Assembly (NCBI RefSeq): GCF_006538365.1
Contig: NZ_BJKN01000002.1
Location: 944,411-1,008,410 of the forward strand
Source of the DNA: Moorella sp. E308F
GTDB taxonomy: Bacteria > Bacillota > DSM-521 > Neomoorellales > Neomoorellaceae
Length of the DNA: 64,000 nt
Direction: 5' to 3'
In this document: positions 1 to 9,048 of the stretch, in pieces
Layout of the letters: each line of letters begins with the position of its first letter
Numbering within the stretch: position 1 is the first letter of the stretch
Program-made: the position numbers and the translations under genes
Notes under the pieces: generated by a model
Databases searched by the model: none
What the model was told of the DNA's origin: nothing
Seen by the model: only the letters and a program-made list of their open reading frames with translations

Positions 1-440
1 TTATCCACCATGGCCGCCAGAGTGGTGGACTTGCCGCTACCCGTCGGCCCCGTCACCAGGACCAGGCCGTGCTGTCGTTCCGCCAGCTCGGCCACCACCG
101 GCGGTAATCCCAGGGTTTCCAGGCTGGGTATCTCCCTGGGTATAAGGCGGATGGCTGCGCTAACGCTTCCCCGCTGGTGAAAGACATTCACCCGGAAACG
201 GCTTACGCCGGGCAGGGAGTAAGCCAGGTCTATTTCTCCCCGCTCTTGCAATACCTCCCACCTCTCGCCCACCATAGGCCGTACCAGGCTGGCTGTCATT
301 CCGGAATCCAGGGGCTCCCACTGGCGCTGGACTTGGAGTTCGCCGTGGACCCGGAAAACCGGCGGCAGGCCGACAGAGAGATGGACATCGGAGGCCCCGG
401 CGGCAGCCGCCGCCCGCAGGATGGTTTCAATGTCGAACAT
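1..440 (-). CDS. pilT: Type IV pilus retraction ATPase PilT (3' end outside window)
   Basis: Partial gene running off the left edge; about 146 N-terminal residues are visible. The protein begins MFDIETILRAAAAAGASDVH, the typical PilT start, with the conserved ASDVHLSVG segment near residue 17. The Walker A motif GPTGSGKST lies close to the truncated end. PilT is the hexameric cytoplasmic ATPase that powers pilus retraction. It lies 168 bases downstream of pilB on the same strand, so the two probably share a transcript. The start is the ATG at 440. PilT is preferred over PilB because the N-terminal MshEN domain is absent and the protein starts directly with the PilT N-domain. Confidence 0.9.
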   Translation of the reverse strand, partial: MFDIETILRAAAAAGASDVHLSVGLPPVFRVHGELQVQRQWEPLDSGMTASLVRPMVGERWEVLQERGEIDLAYSLPGVSRFRVNVFHQRGSVSAAIRLIPREIPSLETLGLPPVVAELAERQHGLVLVTGPTGSGKSTTLAAMVD

Positions 441-607
441 TTTAATCCTCCCGGATAAAGCCAGGATAACAAACGCAAGGATTTTTAATAGCCAACTGCT
501 ACCAATGTTAATAAACAACGTATAGTGCCGGGCTAACTGCAAAGGGCAGAACTATGAATTCAAGATCAATGGAAGTATATGCCACCCGGGACAGTACAGT
601 CTGGTCT

Positions 608-2263
608 TTACAAACCGCCCAGGGAAACACGCAGGACTTCACTCACCGTGGTAATCCCCTGGCGGACTTTTTCCAAACCGTCCTCGATCAAAGGCACCAT
701 ACCGGCAGCTACGGCCGCCTCTTTCAGGGCCGTGGCCGGTGCCTTGGCGGTCACCAGGCCGCGGAGTTCTTCATTCATCACCAGCACCTCCTGGATGGCC
801 GTCCGGCCGGCATAACCGGTAAAGCTGCAGCGCTGGCAACCCCGTCCCCGCCAGAGTTCTTCTACTGCGGGCAGCCAGGTCTTTTCCAAAGACCCCGGCT
901 CGGGTCGGTAAATCTCCCGGCAGTGGGGGCAGAGCCGGCGCACCAGCCGCTGGGCCACTACGCCGATAAGGGAAGAGTTGACCAGGTAAGGTTCAACGCC
1001 CATATCTAAGAGGCGGGTGACGGCCCCGGCGGCGTCATTGGTATGGAGGGTGCTGAACACCAAATGGCCGGTGGTCGCCGCCCGGACGGCGATATCCGCC
1101 GTTTCCCGGTCGCGAATTTCTCCTACCATAATTATGTCGGGGTCCTGGCGCAAGATAGATCGCAAACCTGAGGCAAAGGTTAGACCGGCCTTGGGATTGA
1201 CCCGTACCTGGTTGATGCCGGGCAGCAGGTATTCTACGGGGTCTTCAATAGTAATGATGTTTTTTTCCGGTGAGCATAAAATGTTAAGGGTGGCATAGAG
1301 GGTTGTCGTCTTACCGCTGCCCGTGGGACCGGTAATGAGGAGCATACCGTAGGAACTGTGGATGAGGCTCGCAAAGCGCTCTTTTATGGCTGGCAAAAAT
1401 CCCAGGTCGTCCAGGGACAGGAGCATGGCCTCCTGGTCCAGCAGGCGCAGGACGATCTTTTCCCCGTAAACCGTGGGCAGGCTGGAAACACGCAGGTCGA
1501 CGTTGCGTTTACCCAGGGTAAATTGAAAACGGCCGTCCTGGGGCAGGCGCTTTTCGGCAATATCCATGCCCGCCATGATCTTGATCCTGGAGATCAGGCT
1601 GCTTAGAACCCCCAGGGGCAGGCGGGTTAACTCCCGCAGCAGGCCATCCACCCGCAGGCGTACGCGTACTTCCCCTTCCTGGGGTTCGATGTGGATATCG
1701 CTGGCCCGCATCTGGATCGCCTGCTGGATAAAGCTGTTAACCAGCCGTACAGCCGGTGCCCCTTCGGTACCGCCGGGACCGGGAGCTTCCAGGGCAGCGG
1801 CGGCCGCCGCCTCGCTCATGCTGGCAGCAGTTTCCTTCTGCCAGAACCTGCTCAAAGCCTCTTCAATTTCCCTTTCAGCAGCTATAGCCGGCATGATCTC
1901 CTTGCCGGTAGCCAGGCGCAGGTCGTCCAGGGCCAGCAGGTTCAGGGGGTCGGCCATGGCTACCAGGAGACGGTTGCCGTCCAGGCGAATGGGGATGGCC
2001 TGGTAGCGCCGCGCCAGGCCCTCCGGCACCAGACGCACCACCTCCGGGTCCAGGTGGTAGTCGGCCAGGACGACTTTGGGAATGCCCAACTGGAATTCCA
2101 GGACTTCCAGAATACTGGCTTCAGTAATGAATCCCAGGCGGATCAAAACCTTACCCAGGCGTTCCCCGGTGCGCTTTTGTTCCTGCAGGGCCTGCTCCAG
2201 CTGGGCCGGGGTGATCATCCCGGCCGCAATTAAAAGGTCCCCCAGCCGCCGCCGGGTGTCCAT
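608..2263 (-). CDS. pilB: Type IV pilus assembly ATPase PilB (GspE family)
   Basis: A 551-residue secretion ATPase that drives pilus extension at the inner membrane. An MshEN domain covers roughly residues 1-140 (RLGDLLIAAGMIT and similar). The core ATPase has the Walker A motif GPTGSGKTTTLY near 312, the Asp box IITIEDPVEY near 336 and the Walker B region DPDIIMVGEIRD near 374. A C-terminal zinc site is formed by CPHC and CQRC pairs. Length and domain order are normal for PilB. A strong GGAGGGG ribosome site precedes the ATG at 2263. It follows aroB by 64 bases and precedes pilT, so pilus genes appear fused to the aromatic biosynthesis operon. Confidence 0.93.
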   Translation of the reverse strand: MDTRRRLGDLLIAAGMITPAQLEQALQEQKRTGERLGKVLIRLGFITEASILEVLEFQLGIPKVVLADYHLDPEVVRLVPEGLARRYQAIPIRLDGNRLLVAMADPLNLLALDDLRLATGKEIMPAIAAEREIEEALSRFWQKETAASMSEAAAAAALEAPGPGGTEGAPAVRLVNSFIQQAIQMRASDIHIEPQEGEVRVRLRVDGLLRELTRLPLGVLSSLISRIKIMAGMDIAEKRLPQDGRFQFTLGKRNVDLRVSSLPTVYGEKIVLRLLDQEAMLLSLDDLGFLPAIKERFASLIHSSYGMLLITGPTGSGKTTTLYATLNILCSPEKNIITIEDPVEYLLPGINQVRVNPKAGLTFASGLRSILRQDPDIIMVGEIRDRETADIAVRAATTGHLVFSTLHTNDAAGAVTRLLDMGVEPYLVNSSLIGVVAQRLVRRLCPHCREIYRPEPGSLEKTWLPAVEELWRGRGCQRCSFTGYAGRTAIQEVLVMNEELRGLVTAKAPATALKEAAVAAGMVPLIEDGLEKVRQGITTVSEVLRVSLGGL

Positions 2264-2326
2264 TTTGCTCCCCTCCGCAACATTTTCATCTTTAGCAGGC
2301 GAGGGTGGCTAACCCCCGGGAATTCC

Positions 2327-3400
2327 TCAGCAAATAACCGCCATAATCTCCTCTAAACTAACCGGGGTAACCTGCACCCGGCCCAACCGTTCCGGCAGGA
2401 CCATCCGCAGCCGGCCCTGGCGGATTTTTTTATCATGGCCCAGGGCCGCCTGGAAAGCAGCAGGTTCGACGGCCGGCAAATCAACAGGCAGACCCGCCCG
2501 CTGCAGCAATCGCACCAGGCGGCCGGTTTCCGCTTCCGAAAACATTCCCCGCCGGACGGCCAGGCGGGCGGCGGCGGCCATCCCCATAGCAACGGCCTCA
2601 CCGTGGCGGTAGGCGGCAAAATCTGTTACGGCTTCCACGGCATGGCCGATAGTGTGGCCAAAATTTAAAATGGCCCGCAAGCCGCTTTCCCGCTCATCCC
2701 GGGCAACTATTTCTGCTTTCAAGGCGCAGGAGCGCAAAACGATGGTTTCCAGGACCCCTTCTTCTCCATTTAGGGCGCCTTCCAGGTGATCTTCCAGGTA
2801 AGTAAAAAAGCCGGCATCCATGATCACGCCATACTTGATGACTTCCGCCAGGCCGGCCCGGACTTCCCGCGGCGGCAGGGTGGCCAGGGTTGCCAGGTCG
2901 ACTATGACGGCCGCCGGCTGGTAAAAGGCGCCGATGAGGTTCTTGCCCCGGGGATGGTTGACAGCCACCTTGCCCCCCACGCTGGCGTCGACCTGGGCTA
3001 GAAGTGTAGTCGGGAGTTGAATAAAAGGAACGCCCCGGAGCCAGGTGGCGGCCACAAACCCGGCCACATCCCCCACCACGCCGCCCCCCAAGGCGATAAT
3101 GGCTGACCCGCGCTCAATATCGGCTGCCAGGGCAGCATCATATAGTTCAGCCGCAACTTTAAGGGTTTTGGCCTCCTCCCCGTCGGGAACCAGGGCAAGG
3201 TGGGGCTGAAAACCGGCTGCCTTGAGGCTTTGCTCCAGGGTGGGCCAGTAATGTCCAGCAATGGTAGCATTGCTTACTACCAGGCAGGGGGCTGCCAGGT
3301 CCAGGTTTTTAAGCAGGAAGCCGGTTTCCTTTAACAACCCTGAACCGCAAAAAATCTTATAAGTACGCTCACCCAAGTTTACTTTAAGCTCGCCAGCCAT
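2327..3400 (-). CDS. aroB: 3-dehydroquinate synthase
   Basis: A 357-residue cytoplasmic enzyme of the shikimate pathway that converts DAHP to 3-dehydroquinate using NAD and a divalent metal. Visible family signatures are the glycine-rich GGGVVGDVAGFVAATW segment around residue 105, the LLAQVDASVGGKVAVNHP segment around 135, and the metal-ligand region NFGHTIGHAVE around 246. Length is typical. The gene overlaps the end of aroK by 22 bases, so translation is probably coupled. It sits in the aroE-C-K-B order ahead of the pil genes. Confidence 0.95.
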   Translation of the reverse strand: MAGELKVNLGERTYKIFCGSGLLKETGFLLKNLDLAAPCLVVSNATIAGHYWPTLEQSLKAAGFQPHLALVPDGEEAKTLKVAAELYDAALAADIERGSAIIALGGGVVGDVAGFVAATWLRGVPFIQLPTTLLAQVDASVGGKVAVNHPRGKNLIGAFYQPAAVIVDLATLATLPPREVRAGLAEVIKYGVIMDAGFFTYLEDHLEGALNGEEGVLETIVLRSCALKAEIVARDERESGLRAILNFGHTIGHAVEAVTDFAAYRHGEAVAMGMAAAARLAVRRGMFSEAETGRLVRLLQRAGLPVDLPAVEPAAFQAALGHDKKIRQGRLRMVLPERLGRVQVTPVSLEEIMAVIC

Positions 3401-3900
3401 AATTTTAAAGCCTCCTTTATTTCTCCGGCCACGGCGTCTGCATCTTTACCGTCAGTGTCGATATATACATCGGCAAAGGTATAATAGGGCTCGCGGCGCT
3501 TGAAGAGCCCGGCCACCTCTTCCCGGCGCCGTCCCTGGAGGAGGGGGCGGTCCCCCTTCACCCCGGCACGCTGCAGGGCCGTTTCCAGCCGTACCTGGAG
3601 CCAGACAACTTTGTTGCCTTCCCGCAAGCGCCGGACATTGTCTCCGGAAAGGACGGCCCCCCCGCCGGTGGCAATAACTGCCCCCCGGGCAGCAGCTGCC
3701 CGGGCAACTGCCGCCTGCTCAAGTTTCCGGAAATATTGCTCTCCGTAGCGGGCAAAAATTTCTTTAATAGACAAACCGGCGTCCTCTTCAATCATGGCAT
3801 CGGTATCCAGGAAAGACCAGCCCAGGCTGGCTGCCAGGATCTTCCCTGCTGTCGTTTTGCCGCTGCCCATAAAGCCGATCAAAACAATATTGTCCGGCAT
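3379..3900 (-). CDS. aroK: Shikimate kinase
   Basis: ATP-dependent phosphorylation of shikimate. From the ATG at 3900 the protein starts MPDNIVLIGFMGSGKTTAGK, placing the P-loop GFMGSGKTT at residue 8, as usual in AroK. DTD (shikimate binding) and GGGAV follow at their normal spacing, and RPLLQGRRR is the lid region. An in-frame upstream ATG at 3972 would add 24 charged residues not seen in the family. That ATG has an AAGGGT-like site 14 bases after the aroC stop, so the longer form cannot be excluded. The 3' end overlaps aroB. Confidence 0.93.
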   Translation of the reverse strand: MPDNIVLIGFMGSGKTTAGKILAASLGWSFLDTDAMIEEDAGLSIKEIFARYGEQYFRKLEQAAVARAAAARGAVIATGGGAVLSGDNVRRLREGNKVVWLQVRLETALQRAGVKGDRPLLQGRRREEVAGLFKRREPYYTFADVYIDTDGKDADAVAGEIKEALKLWLASLK

Positions 3901-3985
3901 CCGTCTTCGTCTTCCTCTTTCTCTATCTTCCTCAAGGGTGGCATTGTTTTGCTCGCTCCCCGGCAGGATCATAGACCCTTACCTG

Positions 3986-5137
3986 TTAAATACCGCTTAA
4001 GTACTGCCGGTAAGCGGCCATTCGCTCCTGGATTTCTGGTAAATAATCGCCGCCAAATTTCTCCATCACTGCCCCGGCCAGGACCCAGGCCACCGCCGCC
4101 CAGGCAACGACCGCTACTGCCGGGACGGCGCAGACGTCAGAACGTTCCACAGCAGCCGTAACAGGTTTTTTTGTCAGGAAATCAACGCTGGGCAGGGGCT
4201 GCATCAGGGTGGGGATTGGTTTCATGGCCGCCCGCAGGACAAGGATTTCTCCATTGGTCATACCACCCTCCAGGCCGCCGGCGCGGTTGGTGGGATGGTA
4301 AAAGCCCTGTCCTTCCCGGTAGGCGATGGCATCATGGGACAGGCTTCCCGGAATACTTGCGAGCTCAAAACCGGCTCCGATTTCTACCCCTTTGATGGCC
4401 GGAATGCTCATTAAAGCCTGGGCCAGGCGCCCGTCCAGGCGCCGGTCCCAGTGAACATGGCTGCCCAGCCCGGCTGGTACGCCGGCCGCCAGTACTTCCA
4501 CCACTCCTCCCAGGGTATCCCCCTTTTGCCGGGCTTCTTCAATAACTGCTACCATTGCCCGGCTGACTTCCGGGTCGGCACAGTAGACGGGCGACTCCCA
4601 GGCCTGCCGGGCAGCACTCAATTCTACCGCCCCTTTAACTGCAACCGGTCCAATCCGGACCACATGGGCCGCCAGTTCAATCCCCAGTTCTTTGAGCAAA
4701 GCAGCAGCCGCAGCCCCGGCCGCCACCCTGGCCGCCGTTTCTCGGGCACTGGCCCGTTCCAGGATATTGCGCAGGTCCGCCTGGTGGTATTTCAAACCTC
4801 CCGCCAGGTCGGCATGCCCCGGCCGCGGCCGGGTAACTACCCGCTCGGCCCGGGCCTCGGGGCCGGGAGCCATAATCTCCTGCCAGTTGGCCCAGTCCCG
4901 GTTGGCTATAAAAAGGGCGACGGGGCTACCCAGGGTATAGCCGCCTCTTACCCCGGCCAGGATCTCCACCCGGTCCCGTTCAATGCTCATGCGCCCGCCG
5001 CGGCCGTAACCGCCCTGGCGGCGGGCCAGCCAGGTATTAATATCTTCAGCCGTGAGGGGTACCCCGGCCGGCATACCCTCAACAATCACACTTAAACCCC
5101 GCCCGTGGGATTCCCCCGCGGTAAGATAACGCAGCAA
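3986..5137 (-). CDS. aroC: Chorismate synthase
   Basis: A 383-residue flavin-dependent enzyme that converts EPSP to chorismate, the last common step of aromatic amino acid synthesis. The N-terminal [18 protein letters not shown] signature begins at residue 8. [12 protein letters not shown] and the [13 protein letters not shown] signature near residue 104 follow, with EGGMTNGE in the C-terminal part. Length is normal. It lies between aroE and aroK on the same strand, with a structured 180-base gap on the aroE side. Confidence 0.96.
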   Translation of the reverse strand: MLRYLTAGESHGRGLSVIVEGMPAGVPLTAEDINTWLARRQGGYGRGGRMSIERDRVEILAGVRGGYTLGSPVALFIANRDWANWQEIMAPGPEARAERVVTRPRPGHADLAGGLKYHQADLRNILERASARETAARVAAGAAAAALLKELGIELAAHVVRIGPVAVKGAVELSAARQAWESPVYCADPEVSRAMVAVIEEARQKGDTLGGVVEVLAAGVPAGLGSHVHWDRRLDGRLAQALMSIPAIKGVEIGAGFELASIPGSLSHDAIAYREGQGFYHPTNRAGGLEGGMTNGEILVLRAAMKPIPTLMQPLPSVDFLTKKPVTAAVERSDVCAVPAVAVVAWAAVAWVLAGAVMEKFGGDYLPEIQERMAAYRQYLSGI

Positions 5138-5200
5138 AGTATCTCCTGCCTCTCCTAATTATCCAGCCTTCCGCCAGAACTCCAGGTTGGTATCGTCTTA

Positions 5201-5280
5201 CTCGCTCTCTGGTCCGCGCGGAACAGCCTACGTCTCAGCCTCGGGCTGCTTTACTGCTCGGACCAAGTCGCTCGCTCTGA
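5201..5280 (-). other. Structured intergenic element between aroE and aroC
   Basis: On the minus strand this stretch can fold with TGGTCCG (5259-5265) paired to CGGACCA (5210-5216), enclosing a CAGCC/GGCTG hairpin. A CTCGCTCT direct repeat flanks both sides. It is GC-rich, has no convincing reading frame, and looks like a palindromic intergenic repeat or a processing structure. It does not match a riboswitch I can name. A multicopy repeat is the likeliest explanation, but copies elsewhere in the genome cannot be checked here. Confidence 0.4.
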
Positions 5281-5319
5281 ACAAAAGCCGGCCTGTTATT
5301 TTCATCCTTCTGATGGTGC

Positions 5320-6189
5320 CTACTTAGCGGCATGAGAATCTTGTATTGCTTTCCGGAGGGCTTCTCCCATGACCTCCACCGGTGCCGGCTTCCCCGTCCA
5401 CAGGGTAAAGGCCGCGGCCCCCTGGTACAGGAGCATCCCCAAACCGGATATAGCCCGGCAACCCCGCTGCCGGGCATCCCGCAGGAACCTGGTTTCCAGG
5501 GGATTGTAGACCAGGTCGTAGACCCATTGCCCGGCGTGGAGCCAGGCCGCCGGCAGGGGTACGGCTCCTTCCATAGGAGCCATGCCGGCACTGGTGGCGT
5601 TTACCACCAGATCGGCCTCTTCTACCCTGGGACGCAGCTCTTCCTCTTCCAGGGCGCAGGCCTTTACCAGGACGCTTAAACCGGCCAGGGCGGCTGCCAG
5701 GTGTCCGGCCCGCTCCAATGTGCGGTTGGCAATGGTCAACCCGGTGCAACCCGCCCCGGCCAGGGCAAAGGCCACCGCCCGGGCCGCCCCCCCGGCCCCG
5801 AGGATGACCGCTTTCTTGCCGGCCGGATTAAAACCTGCTTCCTGGAGGGAACGCAAAAAACCGCTGGCGTCAGTATTGTAGCCTGTCAGGCGTCCGTCAT
5901 TAACAATTGTATTCACGGCTCCGATGCGGGCCGCCGCGGGATCGATTGCATCCAAGTATTTGATAATTGCTTCTTTATGGGGTACCGTAACATTGGCGCC
6001 CCGGAAACCCAGGGCTTTAAGCCCGGCCAGGGCAGCCGGCAGGCCGGAAGGGGTAACGGCAAAGGCCAGGTAAACCAGGTCCAGCCCGGTGGCGGCAAAG
6101 GCCGCATTTTGCATTAAAGGCGATAAAGAATGTTCTACCGGGCATCCCATGAGGGCCACCAGCCCGGTTGAGGCTTTTACCTGCAGCAT
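5320..6189 (-). CDS. aroE: Shikimate dehydrogenase (NADP+)
   Basis: A 289-residue enzyme reducing 3-dehydroshikimate to shikimate. Visible motifs are the substrate-binding GCPVEHSLSPLMQNAAF region near residue 15 and the NVTVPHKE motif with its catalytic lysine near residue 65. The Rossmann GAGGAARAV loop lies near 130, NRT (NADP specificity) near 155, and GLGMLLYQGA near the C terminus. Length is normal. It begins the aro part of the cluster, 65 bases after yqeG. Confidence 0.95.
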   Translation of the reverse strand: MLQVKASTGLVALMGCPVEHSLSPLMQNAAFAATGLDLVYLAFAVTPSGLPAALAGLKALGFRGANVTVPHKEAIIKYLDAIDPAAARIGAVNTIVNDGRLTGYNTDASGFLRSLQEAGFNPAGKKAVILGAGGAARAVAFALAGAGCTGLTIANRTLERAGHLAAALAGLSVLVKACALEEEELRPRVEEADLVVNATSAGMAPMEGAVPLPAAWLHAGQWVYDLVYNPLETRFLRDARQRGCRAISGLGMLLYQGAAAFTLWTGKPAPVEVMGEALRKAIQDSHAAK

Positions 6190-6253
6190 TGCCTACCCTG
6201 CCATTTCTTTTTAATAATCGGGTTATGTAAAGCCAATTTTTTTACTCACTCTA

Positions 6254-6763
6254 TTATAAGTCCTTTAAATCGTTGATTACCAGGCGTTTGGTTATCAATT
6301 TTTCTATCTGACGGATCACCCTGGTGCCAATGAACTCGCGCTTATTTATAGGCATCACCAGAATTGTGTACAGCCCCAGGCGGTTTCCTCCCAGGACATC
6401 GGTAAAAACCTGGTCGCCGATCACGGCAGTATTACCAACTGCCGTTTCCATGACGGCCATGGCCTGGTAAAAGGCCCGCCGCCTGGGTTTACCGGCCCTG
6501 GAAATTCCGGGAATACCCAGGTAAGCAGCTATTTTTTGCACCCGGACATCCCGGTTGTTGGATACAAGGCAGGCCCTTAAGTCTTGCTTCTTTAATTCCG
6601 TAAACCACCGGTAAATTTCCCGGTCCAGGGTCGCCCGTCCCCATTCGGTCACCGTATTATCCAGGTCAATAATCAAACCGCGGATACCCCGCGCCTTTAA
6701 AGCTGCCAGGGGTATATCCCGCAGGGAACGCACATAGAGGTCCGGTTGCAGTAGCTTGAGCAT
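6254..6763 (-). CDS. yqeG: YqeG family HAD-type phosphatase
   Basis: A 169-residue HAD superfamily (IIIA) protein. The catalytic motif I is DLDNT at residues 33-37. Motif II is VSNN near residue 67, and the conserved GDQVFTDVLGGNRLG motif IV region lies near residue 118. YqeG homologues are widespread in Firmicutes, where they commonly lie next to aroE; the substrate is unknown. The ATG at 6763 follows an AGGAGTG ribosome site. It is probably the first gene of the aro-pil transcript. Confidence 0.88.
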   Translation of the reverse strand: MLKLLQPDLYVRSLRDIPLAALKARGIRGLIIDLDNTVTEWGRATLDREIYRWFTELKKQDLRACLVSNNRDVRVQKIAAYLGIPGISRAGKPRRRAFYQAMAVMETAVGNTAVIGDQVFTDVLGGNRLGLYTILVMPINKREFIGTRVIRQIEKLITKRLVINDLKDL

Positions 6764-6903
6764 GTTTCACTCCTAATAGAGGCACTTACAGGTTATTATA
6801 CCACAAAAAGACTGCCGGGGAGTAACCATTATTTTCAATGGGAGGGGACGGCGGTAGTTTTAGTCCCTTCCCGAGGTAAGCTGTAAGCAGGTAATATTGT
6901 CTT

Positions 6904-8097
6904 TTATATTACCTGAAGCATTAGGCACTTGAGGTAACGCGACTCGTCGTAGCCAAGGAGTACCGGGTGGTCAGGAGCCTGGCCGCGCCTGGCCAGCAGG
7001 CGCAGGCGGCGACGGGCATCAAAGGCTGCATCCTGGATAACTTCTAAAAAGAGTTCCTCGGGCATGTGGTAGGAACAGGAACAGGTCACCAGAAAGCCGC
7101 CAGGAGATAAAATCTTCATCGCCCGCAAATTTATCTCTTTATAGCCCCGGATGGCTCCCTCCAAAGCCTTCCTGGCCTTGACAAATGCCGGCGGATCCAG
7201 GATAACTACATCAAACCTTTCTTCCTGGCGCTCCAGCTCTCGCAAGGCGTCAAAAGCATTGGCTTCCTCAAAAGAACACAGGTCCCCATAACCATTGAGC
7301 ACCGCATTGCGCCGTGCCATAGCAATGGCTTCTGCCGAGATATCCAGGCCCACTACTTCCCGGGCACCATAATGGGCGGCATGGACGCTGAACCCCCCGG
7401 TATGACAAAAGCAATCCAGCACCCGCGCCCCTTTCACAAACGGCTGGAGGGCGGCTCGGTTTTCCCTCTGGTCCAGGAAGTAACCCGTCTTCTGTCCTGC
7501 GGCCAGATCCACATAAAATTTAAGGCCGTTCTCTTGTATGACAACCTGCGGGTCAAAGGGACCCTTGAGGAATCCCGACCGCAGCTCCAAGCCCTCCAGT
7601 TTCCGCACTGGCGCATCGTTGCGCTCAAAGATCCCCGTTGGCTGGATTAACTCATCCAGGATTTCCACTAGATTATCTTTAAAACGATCAATCCCTAAGG
7701 CTAGGGTCTGGACCACCAGGTAGGGGCCAAACTTGTCGACAATCAACCCTGGCAGGAAATCTGCTTCGCCAAAGACAACGCGATAAGCGTCCGTCCCAGC
7801 ACCCGCCAGAACCCTCCGGCGGTAATCCCAGGCAGCCGCCAGGCGCCGCCGCCAGAAAGCCGCATCGATTTCTTCATCACGACTATAAGTAAGGATGCGG
7901 ACAGTAATCATGGAGGCCGGGTTGATATACCCCCGGCCAATAAACCTGCCACGGCGATCCTCTACGGTAACTATGTCTCCCGGTTCAAAGGCGCCATAGA
8001 TGGTCTCAATCTCCGTCCAGTAAACCCAGGGGTGGCCTCTTTTAATGCGTCCTTCTTCGCCTCGCCTCAGCTGCACCCTTGCCATATTAAACGTCAC
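6904..8097 (-). CDS. rlmI: Class I SAM-dependent rRNA methyltransferase (RlmI family)
   Basis: A 397-residue RNA cytosine-C5 methyltransferase. An N-terminal PUA-like domain (about residues 5-80, RRGEEGRIKRGHPWVY) precedes an RlmI-like middle domain. The SAM-binding loop LDCFCHTGGF is near residue 228, and the DPPAFVK motif is near 301. The catalytic cysteine region is CSCSYHM near 346. The expected target by homology is 23S rRNA cytosine, but the exact site is not proven for this lineage. An alternative ATG at 8085 gives the more usual N terminus MARVQLRRG. It is transcribed alone. Confidence 0.87.
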   Translation of the reverse strand: MTFNMARVQLRRGEEGRIKRGHPWVYWTEIETIYGAFEPGDIVTVEDRRGRFIGRGYINPASMITVRILTYSRDEEIDAAFWRRRLAAAWDYRRRVLAGAGTDAYRVVFGEADFLPGLIVDKFGPYLVVQTLALGIDRFKDNLVEILDELIQPTGIFERNDAPVRKLEGLELRSGFLKGPFDPQVVIQENGLKFYVDLAAGQKTGYFLDQRENRAALQPFVKGARVLDCFCHTGGFSVHAAHYGAREVVGLDISAEAIAMARRNAVLNGYGDLCSFEEANAFDALRELERQEERFDVVILDPPAFVKARKALEGAIRGYKEINLRAMKILSPGGFLVTCSCSYHMPEELFLEVIQDAAFDARRRLRLLARRGQAPDHPVLLGYDESRYLKCLMLQVI

Positions 8098-8202
8098 CAG
8101 CTAAATAGTTTACACCAGCGGCCCTTCATCTAATGCCGGGTTCCTAATAACAGCTGGCAAAATTATACCACACAAAGCCTCCACTTCACACGTGGCCCCG
8201 CA

Positions 8203-8236
8203 AAATAAAAAAGCCGGCCTTCTTTCACGGCCAGAG
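8203..8236 (-). terminator. Rho-independent terminator of sigK
   Basis: On the minus strand a CTGGCC/GGCCGG stem with a nine-base loop is followed by CTTTTTTATTTT. It starts just past the sigK stop codon at 8252, so it fits as the sigK transcript end. Confidence 0.75.
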
Positions 8237-8251
8237 AAAAATTTTTTATGT

Positions 8252-8959
8252 TTACTTGCTGCACCCTTCGGCAGACAGCTCCTTCAAAAGTTTCTGGATG
8301 GCCTTTTTCTCGATCCTAGAAACATAGGAGCGAGAAATGCCCATTTTACGAGCTATATCCCGCTGGGTACGCCGCAGGCCCTGGAATAGCCCGAAACGCA
8401 TGGCCAGGACTTTCTTCTCCCTTGGTGTTAATACATTTACCTTTTGCATAACCCGTTGACGTTCGTAAGAAGTTTCCACAATCTCCGCGATATCCTGATC
8501 TGAACCCAAAACATCAATCAAAGCGATTTCATTTCCTTCTTTATCAGTACCGATGGGGTCATAAAGGGAAACTTCGCTGCGGGTCTTTTTCGTGGCGCGC
8601 AAGTGCATGAGAATTTCATTTTCAATGCAGCGGGCGGCATAGGTGGCTAGCTTGGTACCTTTATTCATATTATAAGTATTTATTGCTTTGATGAGGCCAA
8701 CGGTACCAATGGAAATCAAGTCGTCGTTATCCTCACCAGTATTCTCAAATTTTTTCGTTATGTGGGCCACCAGACGCAGGTTATGCTCAATTAAAATATT
8801 GCGGGCCTTCTGATCCCCCTGCTGCCACAGTTCCAGGTACTTTTGCTCTTCTTCCTCACTTAATGGCTGGGGAAAGGCATTATTGGTAATGTAGGACAGG
8901 AGGAGGCTAATGCCCTTCAAAACAGAAAGGGCAACCAAAGCAATAAAGCCGGCTTCCAT
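8252..8959 (-). CDS. sigK: Sporulation sigma factor SigK precursor
   Basis: A 235-residue late mother-cell sigma factor that directs spore coat and cortex genes. The first 20 or so residues form the hydrophobic pro-sequence ([20 protein letters not shown]) normally cut by SpoIVFB. Region 2 ([20 protein letters not shown], then [14 protein letters not shown]) and region 4 ([24 protein letters not shown]) are intact. The gene is continuous, not split by a skin-like prophage. A GGGAGGT site seven bases upstream selects the ATG at 8959. SigE is similar, but the [13 protein letters not shown] helix fits SigK better. Confidence 0.93.
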   Translation of the reverse strand: MEAGFIALVALSVLKGISLLLSYITNNAFPQPLSEEEEQKYLELWQQGDQKARNILIEHNLRLVAHITKKFENTGEDNDDLISIGTVGLIKAINTYNMNKGTKLATYAARCIENEILMHLRATKKTRSEVSLYDPIGTDKEGNEIALIDVLGSDQDIAEIVETSYERQRVMQKVNVLTPREKKVLAMRFGLFQGLRRTQRDIARKMGISRSYVSRIEKKAIQKLLKELSAEGCSK

Positions 8960-9048
8960 ACTCCATACCTCCCGGGCAGGATAGCGTTACCCTTTATATA
9001 TATGGAAGCGCGGCCTAATAGGTGCTTGTCCTGGAGAAAAAAGTAGTA

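Noticed and set aside
554-2312. Plus-strand open frames over the pilB region
   Set aside because: They are antisense shadows of pilB, which has full motifs and a strong ribosome site.
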